DNA from: an uncultured Lachnospiraceae bacterium
GTDB taxonomy: Bacteria > Bacillota > Clostridia > Lachnospirales > Lachnospiraceae
Direction of reading: 5' to 3'
DNA: 5,849 nucleotides
Assembly: GCA_947177465.1 (NCBI GenBank)
Contig: CAMWUP010000149.1
Span: 1-5,849, forward strand
Made by a program: the position numbers and the translations under genes. Positions 4,839 through 5,849 of this stretch are shown in pieces (positions within the stretch are counted from its first letter, which is position 1; every line of letters starts with the position of its first letter). The notes below the pieces were generated by a model. The model ran no database searches, had not been told where the DNA came from, and saw only the letters and a program-made list of their open reading frames with translations.

Positions 4839-5765
4839 CTACTGCACCTTTACCGCGTCAATTGCCAGCTTCAGCGCTCCCATAACAGGCGCTGCTTTTG
4901 GTATGACGGCGTACGCCTTTGGCGCCGTCTCCCACAGTGCTTTCATATAAGCATCGATTAAAAGAGGCTCCCCTGTGCGGAACAGGCTGCCAATCAGTAC
5001 AGCCGGAACCGGCTCGTCACACATACCAAGTCTTTGCAATACCGCAGCGGCATATTTTCCCTCTTCATACCCCATGGAAGAAATGAGACTGCGCGATACC
5101 TCATCGCCCTCTTTTGCCAGTGTAAACACGGTAATAGGAAGCTGATAGCTCTGTTCCTTCGTCATGGCGTCGTCCCGCAAAACCGCGCATACCTCTTCCA
5201 TGCTCTCCACGCCAAACACTGCCGGAACTGCCTTTTCCAGACGGCTCTTCTGCCATGTGCCCTCTTCCGAGCGGAAAGCATAATGCAGCGCCTTCCGCTC
5301 CAAATCCCCGCCGCCGCCGTAATTTCCCATAATATAATCCAGATTTCTCAGAGACAGCTCCTCTCCCTGACGGTTCCTGCCAACATGTCCCGCGCCGGTT
5401 CCGCAGATGGACACCACGCCTACATAATCCTCCGTCCCCGCACGGAGACCAAGCCATGCATCATTTAGAATTTTCACCTGTACTGTCCCCATGATTTTTT
5501 TCACGGCAGGAACAAGCACTTCCATATCCTTCGGACCGTCGGCTCCGGCAATGCCAAACACTGCAAAGGCAACATCGGCCGGCGTAATTTTTGCCTGTGC
5601 AAGAGCCTCCGAAACAGCCTTTTGCATAGACTCTGACGCCCTTTCAATGCCGCACACCTGATGGTTTCCGCCTCCGCCGAAGCCCCGCCCCATTATCTTT
5701 TCATTTTCATCTGCCACAACACATTCTGTCTTTGTTGCGCCTACATCCACTCCAAGTACGTACAT
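4839..5765 (-). CDS. BadF/BadG-type N-acetylglucosamine/glucosamine kinase-like ATPase
   Basis: A 308-residue sugar kinase of the ASKHA fold, BadF/BadG/BcrA/BcrD ATPase family, whose characterised members include GlcNAc kinase. Residues 5-13 give the phosphate-1 motif G-V-D-V-G-A-T-K-T. G-F-G-G-G-G-N-H-Q (28-36) is the family's substrate loop. F-G-I-A-G-A-D (70-76), I-L-N-D-A (99-103) with the likely catalytic Asp102, and S-I-C-G-T-G-A-G (119-126) complete the N-lobe. Y-G-G-G-G-D-L (149-155) stands for the usual G-G-E-G-S, and V-L-I-G-S-L-F (256-262) is in the C-lobe. I start at ATG 5765, with GAGGGG (5773-5778) seven bases upstream; the GTG at 5768 is less well spaced. Next to nagB it probably makes GlcN-6-P from glucosamine or GlcNAc-6-P from GlcNAc. 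No nagA is visible, which slightly favours glucosamine. It is the first gene of the operon in this window, but an upstream gene beyond 5849 cannot be excluded. Confidence 0.85.
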   Translation of the reverse strand: MYVLGVDVGATKTECVVADENEKIMGRGFGGGGNHQVCGIERASESMQKAVSEALAQAKITPADVAFAVFGIAGADGPKDMEVLVPAVKKIMGTVQVKILNDAWLGLRAGTEDYVGVVSICGTGAGHVGRNRQGEELSLRNLDYIMGNYGGGGDLERKALHYAFRSEEGTWQKSRLEKAVPAVFGVESMEEVCAVLRDDAMTKEQSYQLPITVFTLAKEGDEVSRSLISSMGYEEGKYAAAVLQRLGMCDEPVPAVLIGSLFRTGEPLLIDAYMKALWETAPKAYAVIPKAAPVMGALKLAIDAVKVQ

Positions 5766-5849
5766 CACGATACCCCTCTCTATCTATTTCAAATTAGGCG
5801 TTTGCGAAACTCTTATTTGCCAGTCACGAATTGTGCATGTTGTATATTC

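Noticed and set aside
2102..5468. Plus-strand open frames opposite merR, nagB, ROK and kinase genes
   Set aside because: They lie wholly against well-supported genes and have low-complexity Ser/Pro/Phe-rich translations typical of antisense frames.
5797..5835. Short dyads upstream of the kinase (GTTTGCGAAAC at 5800-5810 and a CAC/GTG near-palindrome further up) as a ROK or CcpA operator
   Set aside because: Arms are only 3-4 bp, they do not fit the cre consensus, and no clear promoter is visible nearby.

Overview
The window looks like a piece of a Gram-positive, Clostridia-type genome. A gut Lachnospiraceae-like host is my inference, from strong AGGAG-type ribosome binding sites, sigma-A-like promoters, a short Bacillus-type NagB and a TipA-type MerR regulator. 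Every supported gene is on the minus strand, so transcription runs from high to low coordinates. There are no RNA genes, CRISPR arrays or recognisable insertion sequences.

Right part (about 2200-5765), richer in G+C: a compact amino-sugar cluster. In transcription order it holds a BadF/BadG-type (N-acetyl)glucosamine kinase-like ATPase, a ROK-family repressor with an N-terminal winged helix, and glucosamine-6-phosphate deaminase (nagB). The kinase and repressor are separated by a short gap holding an imperfect hairpin. Together kinase and NagB would turn an amino sugar into fructose-6-phosphate plus ammonia, with the ROK protein sensing the sugar or its phosphate. No nagA (deacetylase) is visible. 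Behind nagB lies a MerR regulator with a TipAS-like ligand-binding domain, driven by its own promoter with the 19-bp spacer and central dyad typical of MerR control. The right part ends in a strong hairpin terminator at 2148-2187.

Left part (1-2150), visibly A+T-rich: accessory DNA. It starts with a GNAT acetyltransferase pseudogene (in-frame stops, missing N-terminus). After it comes a promoter whose spacer and start region each hold one copy of a perfect 18-bp direct repeat. This promoter drives a full-length AbiEi-type antitoxin/regulator. The usual AbiEii nucleotidyltransferase toxin is not next to it. Instead there is a 121-aa protein with two CxxC pairs, then an overlapping small ORF, then a 52-aa ORF resembling the SymE toxin core. 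The last 19 bases hold the start of another gene with a near-perfect ribosome binding site.

The most interesting piece is the AbiEi-like operon (93-1473), with its direct-repeat promoter and unrecognised partners. It could be a non-canonical toxin-antitoxin or regulatory unit, but this is inference from context and motifs only.
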